From Galbitalea sp036499165 (lineage in GTDB: Bacteria; Actinomycetota; Actinomycetes; Actinomycetales; Microbacteriaceae): DNA of 64,000 bases. Below are positions 25,363 to 34,359 of the stretch, piece after piece. The notes beneath the pieces were generated by a model. The model was not told where the DNA came from. It was given only the letters and a program-made list of their open reading frames with translations, and ran no database searches. The stretch lies in NCBI GenBank assembly GCA_036499165.1, contig DASYEE010000041.1, forward strand, positions 19,975-83,974, in the 5' to 3' direction. A program made the position numbers and the translations under genes. Position 1 is the first letter of the stretch; the number at the start of each line of letters is the position of its first letter.

Positions 25363-27714
25363 ATGACGCTCCTAGAACCGCTAAACCCTGCCCAAAATCA
25401 GACCAAGACCCGGCGCAAGAAGTCTCCCAAGACTTCGGCAACCAGGCAGCGGGCCCGCCGCCGCCAAATTGGAGCGGAGCGACGCACCCAGCCGCTGCCA
25501 ACGGTTCACCTGCGCCCAAGCGACCGCAAGATCGCCTTCGCGCGCATCGCGGTCGTCCTGACGATCGTGCTCTGGGCCGCATATGTCATTTCGACGGTGC
25601 TCCGCCAGTTCCTCGACCGCTCGGTCAACTTCAACTTCACGATGCAGGCCGTGTCCTACGTCGTCATCGTCACGTTCCTGTGCTTCTCCGCGCTCATGTA
25701 CCTGGTCGCGAGGCTGGGCGCGCTGCAGAGGTTCCGCAGCCACGTGCGAGTGCCACGGGCTGAACTCGACAGGCACTTCGGCGACCACGCTTCATCCATC
25801 ACGGTTCTCGTGCCGTCCTATGCGGAGGAGCCTGGCGTCGTTCGACAGACCCTCTGGTCGGCAGCGCTCCAGGAGTACCCGTCGATGCGAGTGGTGCTGC
25901 TTCTCGATGACCCGCCCTTCCCGACCAACCAGACCGTGCTCGATCGGCTCAACCGCACGCGAGCGCTCGGCCAGGAGATCACGGATGCCCTCGCCGAACC
26001 GCGCGAGCGTTTCTGGCAGGCTGCGGCCCGCTTCGAGCTGACCTCCGATGGCGAGCCCGTCGAGCGCCACCACGTCGAAGACCTGATCGAGCAGTACCGG
26101 TTCGCCTTCGGCTGGCTGAGAGACATGGCGGACCGCGAGGATGACGTCGACCACGTCGACGAGTTCTTCCGCGAGCAGGTGCTGCGAGGCCTCGCCGACG
26201 AGTTCCAGCTGACCGGTGACGCACTGGTTGCAGCCATGGAAGAGGATGCCGCCCCGGCGCACTCCCGGATGATCCAGCTTTACCGCCGCCTTGCCTGGAC
26301 CTTCGACGCGGAGGTCAGCGTGTTCGAGCGGAAGCTCTACAGCTCGCTCTCGCGCGAAGCGAACAAGGCGATGAACCTCAACTCCTACATCGGTCTCATG
26401 GGCGGCTCGTACCGCCAGGAGCCGGCAGGAAACGGCATCGTCCTCCGCAGGGTCGCGAACGCGAGCCCTGATGACCTCGTCATCCCGGACTCCGAATACC
26501 TGCTCACCCTCGACGCCGACTCGTTGCTGCTGCGCGACTACTGCCTGCGTCTCGTCTACCTGCTCGAGCAACCCGAGAATTCGCGGGTTGCCGTCACGCA
26601 GACCCCATACTCGTCGTTCCGGGGGGCCGGTTCCCGCATCGAACGCCTCGCCGGAGCGACGACTGACCTGCAGCACGTGCTCCACCAGGGAATGTCGTTC
26701 TACGGTGCGACATTCTGGGTGGGCGCGAACGCGGTAATCCGCAAGCGGGCGCTCGAAGACATCGAAGAGGTCGAGAACGTCGGTGGCTTCGAGATCAAGC
26801 GCTACGTACAGGATCGAACGGTCATCGAGGACACAGAGTCGTCGATCGATCTCGGTACTCATGGCTGGACCCTCGTCAACTACCCTGAGCGCCTCAGCTA
26901 TAGCGCGACGCCGCCCGACTTTGGCTCGCTCATCGTGCAGCGCCGCCGCTGGGCGAACGGCGGACTCCTCATCCTGCCGAAGCTCTGGCGCCAGATGGGC
27001 GAGCGCAAGCGCTCGGGCAACCGCATCTCGTTCACGGAGTGGGCCCTTCGCGTCAACTACATGAGCTCGATCGCGTGGGCGAGCTTCGGCCTCGTGATGC
27101 TGCTCGCGTTCCCCTACGATTCGCGTCTACTCAGCCCGCTCGTGCTTGCTGCCGCGCTGCCGTACTTCATCGCGATGGCGAGCGATCTGAAGTCGGCCGG
27201 CTACAAGCGAAGCGACGTCTTCCGCATCTACGGGTTCAACCTCATCCTTCTGCCGGTCAACCTGGCCGGCGTGCTGAAGTCGATCCAGCAGGCCGTCACG
27301 GGCAAGAAGATTCCCTTTGCGCGCACACCGAAGGTGCGCAACCGTACCGCGGCTCCGCTGCTCTACGTTGTGACCCCCTACCTGATCGTCGCGTTCTCGT
27401 TGTTTACGCTCTACCGTGACTACCAGGAGAAGAACTGGGGCAACGCGGCCTTCGCAGCATTCAACGCGGTGCTCGCGATCTGGGCGATCCTGTCGTACAT
27501 CGGAATCCTGAACTCGATCGTGGATGTCTGGCTCGGCGCGACCGGCTGGCTGTTCGTCGAGAAGATCCCGCGTTCTGCTCGCAGGCAGGTGGTGATCGCG
27601 ACGACGACGCTCGACTGGCGGTCGGTGCTCTACCACGGCCAGCAGGTCGACGGCGAGACGAGCCGCAGTGCAGTGCCCGTCACATCCGACGATGACGCGA
27701 AGGTGGCCGCGTAA
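25363..27714 (+). CDS. Processive family 2 glycosyltransferase (membrane polysaccharide synthase)
   Basis: 783 residues from ATG 25363 (AAGGA 7 nt upstream). Two N-terminal membrane segments, a cytosolic GT-A domain and about five C-terminal segments. Catalytic set: LLLDDPPFP, DxD at 384-386 (LDADS), E489-D490 (VIEDTES) and Q526-RRRW. This is the cellulose/chitin/hyaluronan synthase layout. A long helical insertion separates the two halves of the GT domain. No PilZ domain is visible, so c-di-GMP control is not indicated. Two bases before the GH18 gene, so both act on the same polymer. Confidence 0.9.
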   Translation: MTLLEPLNPAQNQTKTRRKKSPKTSATRQRARRRQIGAERRTQPLPTVHLRPSDRKIAFARIAVVLTIVLWAAYVISTVLRQFLDRSVNFNFTMQAVSYVVIVTFLCFSALMYLVARLGALQRFRSHVRVPRAELDRHFGDHASSITVLVPSYAEEPGVVRQTLWSAALQEYPSMRVVLLLDDPPFPTNQTVLDRLNRTRALGQEITDALAEPRERFWQAAARFELTSDGEPVERHHVEDLIEQYRFAFGWLRDMADREDDVDHVDEFFREQVLRGLADEFQLTGDALVAAMEEDAAPAHSRMIQLYRRLAWTFDAEVSVFERKLYSSLSREANKAMNLNSYIGLMGGSYRQEPAGNGIVLRRVANASPDDLVIPDSEYLLTLDADSLLLRDYCLRLVYLLEQPENSRVAVTQTPYSSFRGAGSRIERLAGATTDLQHVLHQGMSFYGATFWVGANAVIRKRALEDIEEVENVGGFEIKRYVQDRTVIEDTESSIDLGTHGWTLVNYPERLSYSATPPDFGSLIVQRRRWANGGLLILPKLWRQMGERKRSGNRISFTEWALRVNYMSSIAWASFGLVMLLAFPYDSRLLSPLVLAAALPYFIAMASDLKSAGYKRSDVFRIYGFNLILLPVNLAGVLKSIQQAVTGKKIPFARTPKVRNRTAAPLLYVVTPYLIVAFSLFTLYRDYQEKNWGNAAFAAFNAVLAIWAILSYIGILNSIVDVWLGATGWLFVEKIPRSARRQVVIATTTLDWRSVLYHGQQVDGETSRSAVPVTSDDDAKVAA

Positions 27715-27716
27715 CT

Positions 27717-29306
27717 ATGAATCCGACACCTATCGACGCAGCACTGGCAGTACCGGTGCGCCGCTTTTCCGTTGCCCGCCTGTTCGTCGCCGTCGTGGTG
27801 ACCGTGGCGGTCGTAGCCGGAGGATTCTTCGGCTGGCAGTATTTCTCCGACTCGGCATCGGCCAAGACCGCTGGATCGTGGTTCGCAGGCTACGTGGATG
27901 TCACGGCCACGCCATCCTTCGCGTTCGAGACCCCGAAGACCAAGGCGGGCAAGCAGGTCGTTCTCTCGTTCATCGTCGCGTCGTCGGCCGACGGGTGCAC
28001 GCCATCGTGGGGCGGCGCATACTCGCTCGATGAGGCATCGGCATCCCTCGACCTCGACCGTCGCATCGCCCGGCTGCAGCAGCAGGGCGGGGACGTCACC
28101 GTCTCGTTCGGCGGACAGAAGAACACCGAACTGGGCGCGAGCTGCACGGATGTCACGAAGCTGGCGGCCGCATACAGCTCGGTGATCGACCGCTACAACC
28201 TCTCGACCATCGATCTCGACGTCGAAGGCGCTTCGCTGACCGACACGGCCGCCAATTCTCGTCGTGCGGAAGCTCTCGAGATGGTGCAGAAGCAGCAGCG
28301 TGCCGCGGGCAAGTCGCTCGCGATCTGGCTGACCCTGCCGGTCAGCCCGACCGGGCTCGATGTCGACGGCCAGAACGCTGTGCACGAGACTCTCGCGAAG
28401 AAGGTCGACCTCGCAGGTGTCAACGCGATGACGATGGACTTCGGAACCTCGCTGACTGCCGGCACGAGCCTCCTGGCCGGGTCGGAGCAGGCTCTCACGG
28501 CGACGCAGCGGCAGCTTGGCATCCTGTACAAGCAGATCCACGTGACGCTCAGCCAGTCGACGCTCTGGTCGAAGATCGGCGCAACGCCGATGATCGGCCA
28601 GAACGACACGCGCGACGAGGTCTTCACGATGGCCGACGCAACGAAGCTGAACGCATTCGCTACGTCCAAGGGCATCGGTCGCATCTCCATGTGGTCGCTC
28701 AACCGCGACCTGACCTGTGGGTCGAACTACACCACGCTGACCGTCGTCTCCGACTCCTGTAGCGGTGTTGCCCAGGGCGGAGCTCGATTCTCTACCGCCC
28801 TCGCGAAGCACTACACGGGAAGCATCGCGCTGAGCGCGAAATCAGTTACGACCAACGAGTCGGTCTCGACCAAGAGCCTCGTGGACAACCCGAAGACGAG
28901 CCCGTACCCGGTGTGGTCTGACGCGAACTCGTACCTCCAGGGCACGAAGATCGTCTGGCACCACAACGTGTACGTCTCGAAGTGGTGGACGCAGGGCGAC
29001 CTGCCAGACAACCCGGTGCTGAACTCGTGGGAGACCCCGTGGCAGCTTGTCGGCCCAGTGCTGAAGGGCGAGAAGCCGATCGTGCAGCCGACCGTTCCCG
29101 CGGGCACCTTTGCTGACTGGTCAGGGACTGCGACCTACAACAAGGATGCCCGCGTGCTGTTCGACGGAACCCCGTACCAGTCGAAGTGGTGGAACCTGGG
29201 TGAGAGTCCGGCCGCCGCATCCTCGAATCCGGACAGCTCTCCGTGGGTTCCGCTGACCGTCGCGCAGATTAACGTGATCAACCAGGAACTGGCGAAGAAG
29301 AAGTAG
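27717..29306 (+). CDS. Membrane-anchored GH18-family glycosidase with two CBM5/12 modules
   Basis: 529 residues. One N-terminal membrane anchor (about 20-40), GH18 barrel (about 52-370) with VTVSFGG, STIDLDVEG (catalytic acid Glu170, preceding Asp166 and Asp168) and VNAMTMDFG. The first Asp of the DxxDxDxE signature is Ser163, a change seen in some GH18 subfamilies. Two chitin/cellulose-binding CBM5/12 modules follow (about 398-445 and 467-513), each with a YxSKWW core. Likely works outside the membrane on the polymer made by the upstream synthase. Confidence 0.88.
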   Translation: MNPTPIDAALAVPVRRFSVARLFVAVVVTVAVVAGGFFGWQYFSDSASAKTAGSWFAGYVDVTATPSFAFETPKTKAGKQVVLSFIVASSADGCTPSWGGAYSLDEASASLDLDRRIARLQQQGGDVTVSFGGQKNTELGASCTDVTKLAAAYSSVIDRYNLSTIDLDVEGASLTDTAANSRRAEALEMVQKQQRAAGKSLAIWLTLPVSPTGLDVDGQNAVHETLAKKVDLAGVNAMTMDFGTSLTAGTSLLAGSEQALTATQRQLGILYKQIHVTLSQSTLWSKIGATPMIGQNDTRDEVFTMADATKLNAFATSKGIGRISMWSLNRDLTCGSNYTTLTVVSDSCSGVAQGGARFSTALAKHYTGSIALSAKSVTTNESVSTKSLVDNPKTSPYPVWSDANSYLQGTKIVWHHNVYVSKWWTQGDLPDNPVLNSWETPWQLVGPVLKGEKPIVQPTVPAGTFADWSGTATYNKDARVLFDGTPYQSKWWNLGESPAAASSNPDSSPWVPLTVAQINVINQELAKKK

Positions 29307-29336
29307 CGCGTGCGCTTCGGCCAGTAGGGTAGCGCC

Positions 29337-29840
29337 GTGGACTGGTTTATCCTCGCGTGCGGCTCGCTGGGCGCCTGGCTGCTCGTCGCCGGACCCGTCT
29401 ACCAGGCGGCCCTCGAGCTGCGCGAGCAGGAGATCGACCGCGAAAAGATCGACTCCGTCGTCTCGAGCGTTGCGCCGGCCGCCAGGATGTCGCCCCTGTG
29501 GTGGCTGCTGCCTCCTGTCGCATACTTCAAGCAGCGCCAGCTCTCGACCGAACATCGCAACAGGATCATGGAGGCGCTGCCAAAGGAGCAGGTCGAGCAG
29601 ACCCTGACCTTCATGAACAAGGCCCGCGGATGGCTGATCGTGAGCCTCGGGGCGTTCCTGATCGCGATCAAGGAGACCTGGGAGCTGGCAGAACGGCTGC
29701 ACTGGCCGATCTGGGTGTTCGTCGTGATCGTCGTCGTCGCCTTCGTGCTGTGTGTAGCGCACGCGGCCTACCAGATGTACGCGACGCAGAAGATGCTGGG
29801 CGAGGAGCCTCCCGCCGCGAGAGGTCGTCCGAAGGGTTGA
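29337..29840 (+). CDS. Small membrane protein, function unknown
   Basis: 167 residues with membrane segments near 4-23, 97-117 and 123-146, and a charged cytosolic loop between the first two (LELREQEIDREKIDS). No family recognised. TAGGGT (29325-29330) ends 6 nt before GTG, so it has its own leaderless promoter 30 bp after the GH18 gene. Confidence 0.8.
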   Translation: MDWFILACGSLGAWLLVAGPVYQAALELREQEIDREKIDSVVSSVAPAARMSPLWWLLPPVAYFKQRQLSTEHRNRIMEALPKEQVEQTLTFMNKARGWLIVSLGAFLIAIKETWELAERLHWPIWVFVVIVVVAFVLCVAHAAYQMYATQKMLGEEPPAARGRPKG

Positions 29841-29864
29841 CGCGCGGGGTCTACCGTGGAAAGC

Positions 29865-31943
29865 ATGACGGACACCCCCTTCTCATCGCTCGACGACTAC
29901 ATTGCTCTACCCAGAATCGAAAGCCTCGCGCTGTCGCCGGACGGCGGCAGGGTCGTCCTGACGCTCGCAACGCTTGCACCGGATGGCACCGCGTATCGGC
30001 GCGCGCTCTGGTCGGTTGCGGCGGACGGGACGGCTGGCGCGACCCGGCTGACGAGGTCGGCCAAGGGGGAAGCCGGAGTCGGATTCACGGGCTCGGGCGA
30101 CATTCTCTTCGTCTCAGCGCGGCCCGATGGCGAGGCCGAATCCGAGAGCGAGACCGCACAGGTGTGGGTGCTTCCAGCTCACGGCGGCGAGGCACGAGCC
30201 ATCACACGGCTGGCCGGCGGTGCATCGGCAATCGCGGCGACGGCGCCGCACTCCGACACGGTGGTGATCGCGGCAGACCTCCTGCCGGGATCAACCGACC
30301 TCGAGACGGACGCCGCCGTCCGAAAGCAACGCAAAGACAAGAAGGTCCAGGCGATCCTGCACGAGACCTATCCCGTCCGGTACTGGGACCAGGATCTCGG
30401 TCCCGATGAACCCCACCTCCTCGCGCTCGACCTCGCGGGGGTGCGCGATACCGTTGTTGCGGCCGTGACCGCAGCCGCCGAGGATTCGGAAGCGCCAACC
30501 CCGTACCCGCCCGAGTTGCCGCGGCCACGCGACCTGACGCCGCATCCGGCGCGTTCCATCGACAACTCGAGCCACGCGCTGTCGCCCGATGGCCGCACCC
30601 TGCTCGTGTCGGTCAAGGTGCAGGAGGCGCGCGCGGGCAGGCAGGCAATTGTCGCGATCGACCTCGAAAGCGGAATTCGCACCACCCTGTTCGACGAGCC
30701 AGAGGTGTACTTCGTCGAGCCACGCATCAGCCATGACGGAACGAAGATCGCGTTCATTCGGGAGGTCTACAGCACTCCGAAGGGATGCGCGGACCAGGAG
30801 CTCTGGACTGCCGACCGTGACGGTTCCAACGCGCGACGACTCGCCGCGGACTGGGATCGCTGGCCGAACAGCCTCGAGTTCGACCACGACGACGCCGCAC
30901 TGATCGTGACGGCGGACGACAATGGCCGGGCTCCAATCTTCAGGATCCCGCTCGACGACGGCGCAGTCGAGAGGCTGACGAGCGACGACTTCGCGTACAA
31001 CAGCGTCGCGGTTGATGAGGCGACCGGCGACCTCGTCGCGCTCCGATCGTCGTGGACGGTGCCGCCGCATCCCGTGCGCGTCGCGCGCGACGGCACGATC
31101 ACCGTGCTCGCGAGTCCTGTAGCGCTGCCAGAGGTACCCGGCTCGATCACGGATATCGAAACGACCGCAGAGGATGGCACGCGGGTGCGCGCCTGGCTGC
31201 TGCTTCCGGACGGCACGTCTGCGGAGCATCCCGCCCCGTTCCTGCTCTGGATCCACGGTGGCCCGCTCGGCAGCTGGAACGCCTGGGCCTGGCGCTGGAA
31301 TCCGCTGCTCGCGGTTGCCCGGGGCTACGCAGTGCTGCTGCCCGACCCGGCTCTCTCGACCGGGTATGGCCTCGACTTCATCCAGCGTGGATGGGACTCG
31401 TGGGGTCGCAAGCCCTATACCGACCTGATGTCGATCACCGACGCCGCCATCGCGCGTGACGACATCGATCCGAACCGCACCGCGGCAATGGGTGGGTCGT
31501 TCGGCGGTTTCATGGCCAACTGGATCGCCGGCCACACCGACCGCTTCCGCGCCATCGTGACGCATGCGAGTCTCTGGGCGCTCGACCAGTTCAGCGGGAC
31601 GACCGACGGCTCCGAGTACTGGCAGTCGATCTTCAGCGAGCAGGGGATGACAGACAACTCGCCACACCTGAGCGTCGCAAACATCGTCACGCCGATGCTC
31701 GTGATCCACGGCGACCACGACTACCGGGTGCCGATCGGGGAGGGACTTCGCCTCTGGTCAGACCTCGCAGAGCACTTCGCGGCGCAGGACGGAACAATGC
31801 AGCACAAGTTCCTCTACTTCCCGGACGAGAATCACTGGGTGCTGAAGCCCCAGCACGCGAAGATCTGGTACGAAACGGTGTTCGCGTTCCTTGCTACGCA
31901 CGTGCGTGGTGAGGAGTGGGAGCGTCCGAAGTTGCTGGGGTAG
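29865..31943 (+). CDS. S9-family serine peptidase (acylaminoacyl-peptidase-like)
   Basis: 692 residues from ATG 29865, 7 nt after TACCGT (29852-29857). N-terminal seven-bladed beta-propeller region (about 10-400) with LALSPDG, SHALSPDGRTLLVS, VEPRISHDGTKIAF repeats, then an alpha/beta hydrolase: oxyanion HGGP, nucleophile Ser545 in GGSFGG, Asp619 in HGDHDYRVP and His657 in DENHWV. No signal peptide, so a cytosolic oligopeptidase or acylaminoacyl peptidase. The last 50 bp overlap the convergent EamA gene. Confidence 0.95.
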   Translation: MTDTPFSSLDDYIALPRIESLALSPDGGRVVLTLATLAPDGTAYRRALWSVAADGTAGATRLTRSAKGEAGVGFTGSGDILFVSARPDGEAESESETAQVWVLPAHGGEARAITRLAGGASAIAATAPHSDTVVIAADLLPGSTDLETDAAVRKQRKDKKVQAILHETYPVRYWDQDLGPDEPHLLALDLAGVRDTVVAAVTAAAEDSEAPTPYPPELPRPRDLTPHPARSIDNSSHALSPDGRTLLVSVKVQEARAGRQAIVAIDLESGIRTTLFDEPEVYFVEPRISHDGTKIAFIREVYSTPKGCADQELWTADRDGSNARRLAADWDRWPNSLEFDHDDAALIVTADDNGRAPIFRIPLDDGAVERLTSDDFAYNSVAVDEATGDLVALRSSWTVPPHPVRVARDGTITVLASPVALPEVPGSITDIETTAEDGTRVRAWLLLPDGTSAEHPAPFLLWIHGGPLGSWNAWAWRWNPLLAVARGYAVLLPDPALSTGYGLDFIQRGWDSWGRKPYTDLMSITDAAIARDDIDPNRTAAMGGSFGGFMANWIAGHTDRFRAIVTHASLWALDQFSGTTDGSEYWQSIFSEQGMTDNSPHLSVANIVTPMLVIHGDHDYRVPIGEGLRLWSDLAEHFAAQDGTMQHKFLYFPDENHWVLKPQHAKIWYETVFAFLATHVRGEEWERPKLLG

Positions 31944-32901
31944 GCGTACTGCCGAGGAGGGTCGGTTCGACAATTGCCGGGGCGTCTCGCTGGTACTGCA
32001 CAAGCACGAGGCCGGCGATAACGAGCGCACCACCCAGGAACTGGATCGGCGCAGGCAGCTGGCCAAGGAGCAGCCAGGCGAACATGACCGCGAAGAGCAC
32101 CTCGGTCAGGCCGACAAAGGATGCGATGCGAGTACCCAGCCGCACGCTGCCGGCCAGCCCGAAGAGATAGGCGGCAACGGTCGACAGCGCCATGATCACG
32201 AGCGCCGGAACAACCCAAGAGATGGACGCGCCGAGCAGGTGCACGCTGCCGAAGGTCGCACGCATGTCAAAGACGCCGACGAGTCCGAGCAGGATGAGCG
32301 TGATCGTCGCGACGACCATGCCTGCCGCGGCAAGGGCGATGGGTGGCAACTCGTCGTTTTGCCGTGCCGCGATCACGTAGTAGATGCAGGCGCCGAGCGA
32401 GGCAATCAGTGCCCAGCCGATGCCGACGATGCTCGGAGCCTCGGAGCCGGCGAGATTCAGCACGAGCACGAGTCCTGCGAGTGCGACGATCGCACCGGCG
32501 ATGGTAAACCAGCCAGGATGACGCCGCGTTCGCGCCCACGCGAACAGCACGAGGAAGACGGGCGCGAGATATTCGACGAGGAGGGCGACACCGACGGAAA
32601 CGTGCTCGATCGCGCTGTAATAACAGACCTGTGCAGCGAGCACGCCGAAGATGCCGAACGCGAGGATGGTGCGCCAGTTTGTCAGGAGGACACCCCATCG
32701 GCCGCGCAGGGCGAATGCGCCAGGGATCGCGAAGACGACAGCAGCCCCTCCGGTACGGACGAGGGTTGCGGCACCCGGCGACCAACCGGCGTCGAGGAGT
32801 GGCTTCACGAACGGACCGCTGAGCCCGAACGAGGCTGCCGCGCCGAGGGCGAAGACGAGGCCGGTTGCGAGGCGGCGGCCGCCGTGCGAGGCGGTGCTCA
32901 A
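31894..32901 (-). CDS. EamA/DMT-family exporter
   Basis: 335 residues, ten membrane segments in two EamA repeats (FALGAAASFGLSGPFVKPLL; GVALLVEYLAPVFLVLFAWARTRRHPGWFTIAGAIVALAGLVLVL; later RIASFVGLTEVLFAVMFAWLLLGQLPAPIQFLGGALVIAGLVLV). Drug/metabolite transporter superfamily; substrate unknown. TTG 32901 is the only usable start: a TGA stands in frame 27 bp upstream. The start lies in an 11-bp repeat array (see leader feature). Divergent from a CGNR regulator which may control it. Confidence 0.9.
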   Translation of the reverse strand: MSTASHGGRRLATGLVFALGAAASFGLSGPFVKPLLDAGWSPGAATLVRTGGAAVVFAIPGAFALRGRWGVLLTNWRTILAFGIFGVLAAQVCYYSAIEHVSVGVALLVEYLAPVFLVLFAWARTRRHPGWFTIAGAIVALAGLVLVLNLAGSEAPSIVGIGWALIASLGACIYYVIAARQNDELPPIALAAAGMVVATITLILLGLVGVFDMRATFGSVHLLGASISWVVPALVIMALSTVAAYLFGLAGSVRLGTRIASFVGLTEVLFAVMFAWLLLGQLPAPIQFLGGALVIAGLVLVQYQRDAPAIVEPTLLGSTPTPATSDAPTPHHARA

Positions 32902-32934
32902 TCCGTGCTCAATCGGCGCTCAACCCCTGCTCAT
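32896..32934. repeat. 11-bp degenerate tandem repeat over the EamA start
   Basis: GCTCAA(T/C)CNNN recurs with an exact 11-bp period at 32896, 32907, 32918 and, partly, 32929. On the minus strand each of the first three copies contains TTGAGC, the last of which is the EamA start. Confidence 0.85.
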
Positions 32935-32946
32935 TTTCGGCGTCAT
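32898..32946 (-). promoter_or_regulatory. Leader of three overlapping mini-ORFs before the EamA gene
   Basis: On the minus strand AAGAGGAG precedes an ATG at 32946 opening an 8-codon frame that stops at TGA 32922-32920. That TGA overlaps a TTG at 32923, which opens a 4-codon frame ending at TGA 32911-32909, overlapped by TTG 32912, again 4 codons, ending at TGA 32900-32898, overlapped by TTG 32901, the EamA start. The TTGA junctions allow stop-and-restart translation coupling. Confidence 0.45.
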
Positions 32947-33026
32947 CGCTCCTCTTTCCGTCGCGTGTCATAAGTCAACATGCATTACACTCCTTACAGT
33001 ATTGGCACCCACTGTCAGGAGTCAAC

Positions 33027-33602
33027 ATGGTCTTCGGTTATGACGTCGAGGCATCGCTCACGTCTACTGCACAGCTGGTCAACACGCTCGCCGAGCTCTC
33101 AGACTCGGGCGACGACGAGCTTAAAACGCTGACGCAGCTCGACGATTTCACTCGCGAGAATCGCTACTCGGGAGTGCGCACGCGCACCCAGGCCGAGCTC
33201 GATGGCGTGCGGGCGATCCGCGAACCACTGCGTGCGTTGTGGGCGGCGGGATCAGAGGAAGAGGTCGTCGACCTGGTGAACGGGATGCTGCGGGAGACCC
33301 GCGCGCTCCCGCAACTGGTCAGGCACGGGCCGTGGGGGTGGCACTTGCACGCGACAGCTGACGACACGCCGTTCGCCGATCGCATCCTCGTCGAGTCGGC
33401 GATGGCCTGGGTCGACGTGATCCGTAGCGAGGAGCGCGATCGCATGCGCATCTGTGCGGCGGATGACTGCGAGGCGGTGCTGGTCGACTTCTCCCGCAAC
33501 CGCTCAAAGCGGTACTGCGACGTTGGTAACTGCGGGAACCGCGCCAACGTCGCCGCGTACCGCGCGAGGCAGGCGGGCCGCGATGAGAATCAGCTCGCGT
33601 GA
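33027..33602 (+). CDS. CGNR zinc-finger (ABATE-domain) transcriptional regulator
   Basis: 191 residues from ATG 33027 (CAGGAG 6 nt upstream). An ABATE-like helical N-terminal domain (YDVEASLTSTAQLVNTLAELSD) and a C-terminal treble-clef zinc finger: CAADDCEAVLVDFSRNRSKRYC, then CGNRANVAAYRAR, the DNA-binding CGNR motif. TACAGT (32995-33000) is a plausible -10. Divergent from the EamA exporter, hence likely its regulator and perhaps of itself. Its 3' end overlaps the convergent methyltransferase by 99 bp. Confidence 0.93.
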   Translation: MVFGYDVEASLTSTAQLVNTLAELSDSGDDELKTLTQLDDFTRENRYSGVRTRTQAELDGVRAIREPLRALWAAGSEEEVVDLVNGMLRETRALPQLVRHGPWGWHLHATADDTPFADRILVESAMAWVDVIRSEERDRMRICAADDCEAVLVDFSRNRSKRYCDVGNCGNRANVAAYRARQAGRDENQLA

Positions 33603-34310
33603 GGTTGGCGTTGCCTCCGACCGATCCCAGTCGCCGTAGTTTCGTTCGAGCGTGAATCCTGCCGCGCGCAGAGATGCGGCCAATTCATCGAGGGCACGGT
33701 AGCGCAGCGTGCTGGGCACAGCGACGTCCCGGCCGTCGGATGAGAAGACGTTGTGCCCGAGGAAGCTGACGAATCCGGCGCCAACGTCCGTGACATCGAG
33801 CCACGAGTCATACGCTTCGCCGCTCGGCAGGGTTAGCGTCGCGAACGTCGAGACCGGGTTCCATCCCGCCCAGCCCTCCGCCGAGGGATTTCTACTCTCG
33901 AACGCGAGTCGACCACCCGGCCGCAGTGCGCCAGCGATCTGTCGAAGGGTCTGCGCCCACTCCTCGTCGTCGAGAAAGACCTGCGCGACGTGTCCCGTCA
34001 TGACGACGAGGTCGACGCTTGCGGGTTCGAGATCTGAAGCGGTGCCGAGAATCCACCGCACCAGCTGGCCGCCGGGCCGTTCGCGCGCGATCGCGAGCAT
34101 CGCATCCGCCGGGTCGATGCCGGTCACGGAGTGTCCCCGCGCAGCCAGGTCGACGGCGAGCACGCCGGTTCCGCAGCCCAGGTCGACAACATCCCGCGCC
34201 CCGACCTCGGCCGCGAGCGCCAGGTAGAAGTCGATGTCGTCCCGCCCCGAATTCTCGAGGTCATAGACAGCGGCGAGCCGCGGGTCGGTGTAGTGGGCGT
34301 CGAGGTGCAT
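33504..34310 (-). CDS. Class I SAM-dependent methyltransferase
   Basis: 268 residues from ATG 34310, 7 nt after TACTCT on this strand. Motif I VVDLGCGTGVLAVDLAARG, SVTGIDPADAML, VVMTGHVAQVFLDDEEW and LRPGGRLAFESRNP. Typical actinobacterial small-molecule methyltransferase. The family normally ends near RELILIAARL; here about 20 extra residues are read from the antisense of the CGNR zinc-finger region, a 99-bp tail-to-tail overlap suggesting that the original stop was lost. Confidence 0.9.
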   Translation of the reverse strand: MHLDAHYTDPRLAAVYDLENSGRDDIDFYLALAAEVGARDVVDLGCGTGVLAVDLAARGHSVTGIDPADAMLAIARERPGGQLVRWILGTASDLEPASVDLVVMTGHVAQVFLDDEEWAQTLRQIAGALRPGGRLAFESRNPSAEGWAGWNPVSTFATLTLPSGEAYDSWLDVTDVGAGFVSFLGHNVFSSDGRDVAVPSTLRYRALDELAASLRAAGFTLERNYGDWDRSEATPTSRELILIAARLPRAVRGDVGAVPAVTNVAVPL

Positions 34311-34359
34311 GGCCACCAGAGTAGCCAGCCGAAGCTCGTTCGAGCGGGGTCGGGCGCGA

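Noticed and set aside
30291..31718. 475-codon reading frame antisense to the S9 peptidase
   Set aside because: Arg/Asp-rich composition typical of a codon shadow, no motifs; the plus-strand peptidase has its full catalytic triad.
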